DNA of 64,000 nt from Methanofollis ethanolicus (GTDB lineage Archaea; Halobacteriota; Methanomicrobia; Methanomicrobiales; Methanofollaceae): the NCBI RefSeq assembly GCF_001571385.1, contig NZ_BCNW01000001.1:124001-188000 (forward strand), read 5' to 3'. A program made the translations under genes and the position numbers. How positions within the stretch are numbered: the stretch's first letter is position 1; every line of letters starts with the position of its first letter. The notes beneath the pieces were generated by a model. It was not told where the DNA came from and did no database searches. It saw only the letters and a program-made list of their open reading frames with translations. Below are positions 63,597-64,000 of the stretch, in pieces.

Positions 63597-64000
63597 CTAT
63601 CCCCACGAACAGTTCCGGATCAGGTTGCGGTTCTCCACCGTCAGGAGGCCGCACTCGAGATCATTCTGGGAGATCGTCCGCCGCTTATCCATCAGGGCGT
63701 TCAGCACTGCCTCCTTCAGCATCATCTTCAGGTCGGCGCCGGAAAAGCCTTCTGTCCGCGCCGCGACACCGGCAAGGTCGCAGTCGCAGTCGAGGGAGCG
63801 GGCGAAAGTCGCCAGGATCGCCGCCCGCATCGCCTGGTCAGGGAGAGAGAACTCGACAACCTCATCGAAACGCCGCCACGCCGCCTGGTCAAGGAGTTGC
63901 GGGTGGTTCGTCGCCCCGATCATGACCACGCCATTTTTGACCAGACTGATCTTGTCGATGTTTTTCAGGAGCATGTTGACGGCCCGCTTCATCGCCCCGT
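63597..64000 (-). CDS. AAA+ ATPase, C-terminal part (runs off the window)
   Basis: Only the last approximately 134 codons are in view and the frame continues through the edge, so the gene is partial. GAMKRAVNMLLKNID, GVVMIGATNHPQLLD (sensor 1), RRFDEVVEF with the arginine finger, and TEGFSGADLKMMLKEAV (sensor 2 helix) mark a classical AAA ATPase near Cdc48, FtsH or Vps4. Substrate unknown. Transcribed with the PhnP-like gene. Confidence 0.88.
   Translation of the reverse strand, partial: GAMKRAVNMLLKNIDKISLVKNGVVMIGATNHPQLLDQAAWRRFDEVVEFSLPDQAMRAAILATFARSLDCDCDLAGVAARTEGFSGADLKMMLKEAVLNALMDKRRTISQNDLECGLLTVENRNLIRNCSWG

Overview
The window is chromosomal DNA of a hydrogenotrophic methanogenic archaeon, most likely order Methanomicrobiales (Methanofollis or Methanoculleus-like). 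Evidence is an F420-reducing hydrogenase operon (frhADGB), the methanopterin enzyme MptA, the euryarchaeal D-family DNA polymerase large subunit with an intein, archaeal translation and transcription factors (aIF1A, aIF2-beta, Rpo11), an archaeal mevalonate route (HMG-CoA synthase, thiolase, DUF35, HMG-CoA reductase) and RbkR, the archaeal riboflavin kinase/regulator. The DNA is GC-rich; intergenic promoters are AT-rich and several genes look leaderless.

Layout. 0-1.2 kb: repeat and an invertase-like protein. 1.3-6.1 kb: riboflavin genes (ribB, rbkR), then a regulator overlapping the HMG-CoA synthase/thiolase/DUF35 operon. 6.1-7.0 kb: repeats. 7.0-11.9 kb: Trm5, HMG-CoA reductase, RimI, DUF1015 and FmdE-like genes. 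12.1-15.7 kb: an operon of one lipoprotein and five pilin-like membrane-anchored proteins. 15.7-19 kb: aIF1A, a His-tailed DMT exporter, a GIN-domain lipoprotein and a Cys-rich orphan. 19-27 kb: accessory stretch with repeats, a truncated permease, two frameshifted genes, small regulators and acetyltransferases, tRNA-Leu and tRNA-Pro. 27.5-39 kb: a Fic protein, PolC with intein, two HEAT-repeat proteins, MscS, DUF432 and a P-type ATPase. 39-44 kb: RRM protein, 2H phosphoesterase, CPA2 antiporter, aminotransferase, PspC and DUF2124. 44.6-48.4 kb: frh operon. 49-56 kb: small regulators, mptA, ilvC and a set of exported proteins preceded by two copies of a structured leader. 56.4-64 kb: flavodoxin, purL, aIF2-beta, methyltransferase, rpoL, APC permease, metallohydrolase and an AAA ATPase cut by the window edge.

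The most striking content is non-coding. Nearly every long gene-free gap holds members of at least two families of short terminal-inverted-repeat elements. One family (about 230-340 bp) has 13-bp ends GGCTCTGTAGAAA and, in the best copies, perfect 7-8 bp target duplications; the other (about 390-430 bp) ends in AGTTTTGGGATGACCTC. Some copies carry a further approximately 40-bp hairpin module that is cleanly absent from sister copies, so elements appear nested. No transposase for them is visible here. A second candidate system is a pair of homologous leaders at 53.7 and 56.0 kb whose predicted stems are conserved with a compensatory change, each upstream of genes for exported proteins.

All functions are read from the translated sequence and family knowledge; no database search was run.
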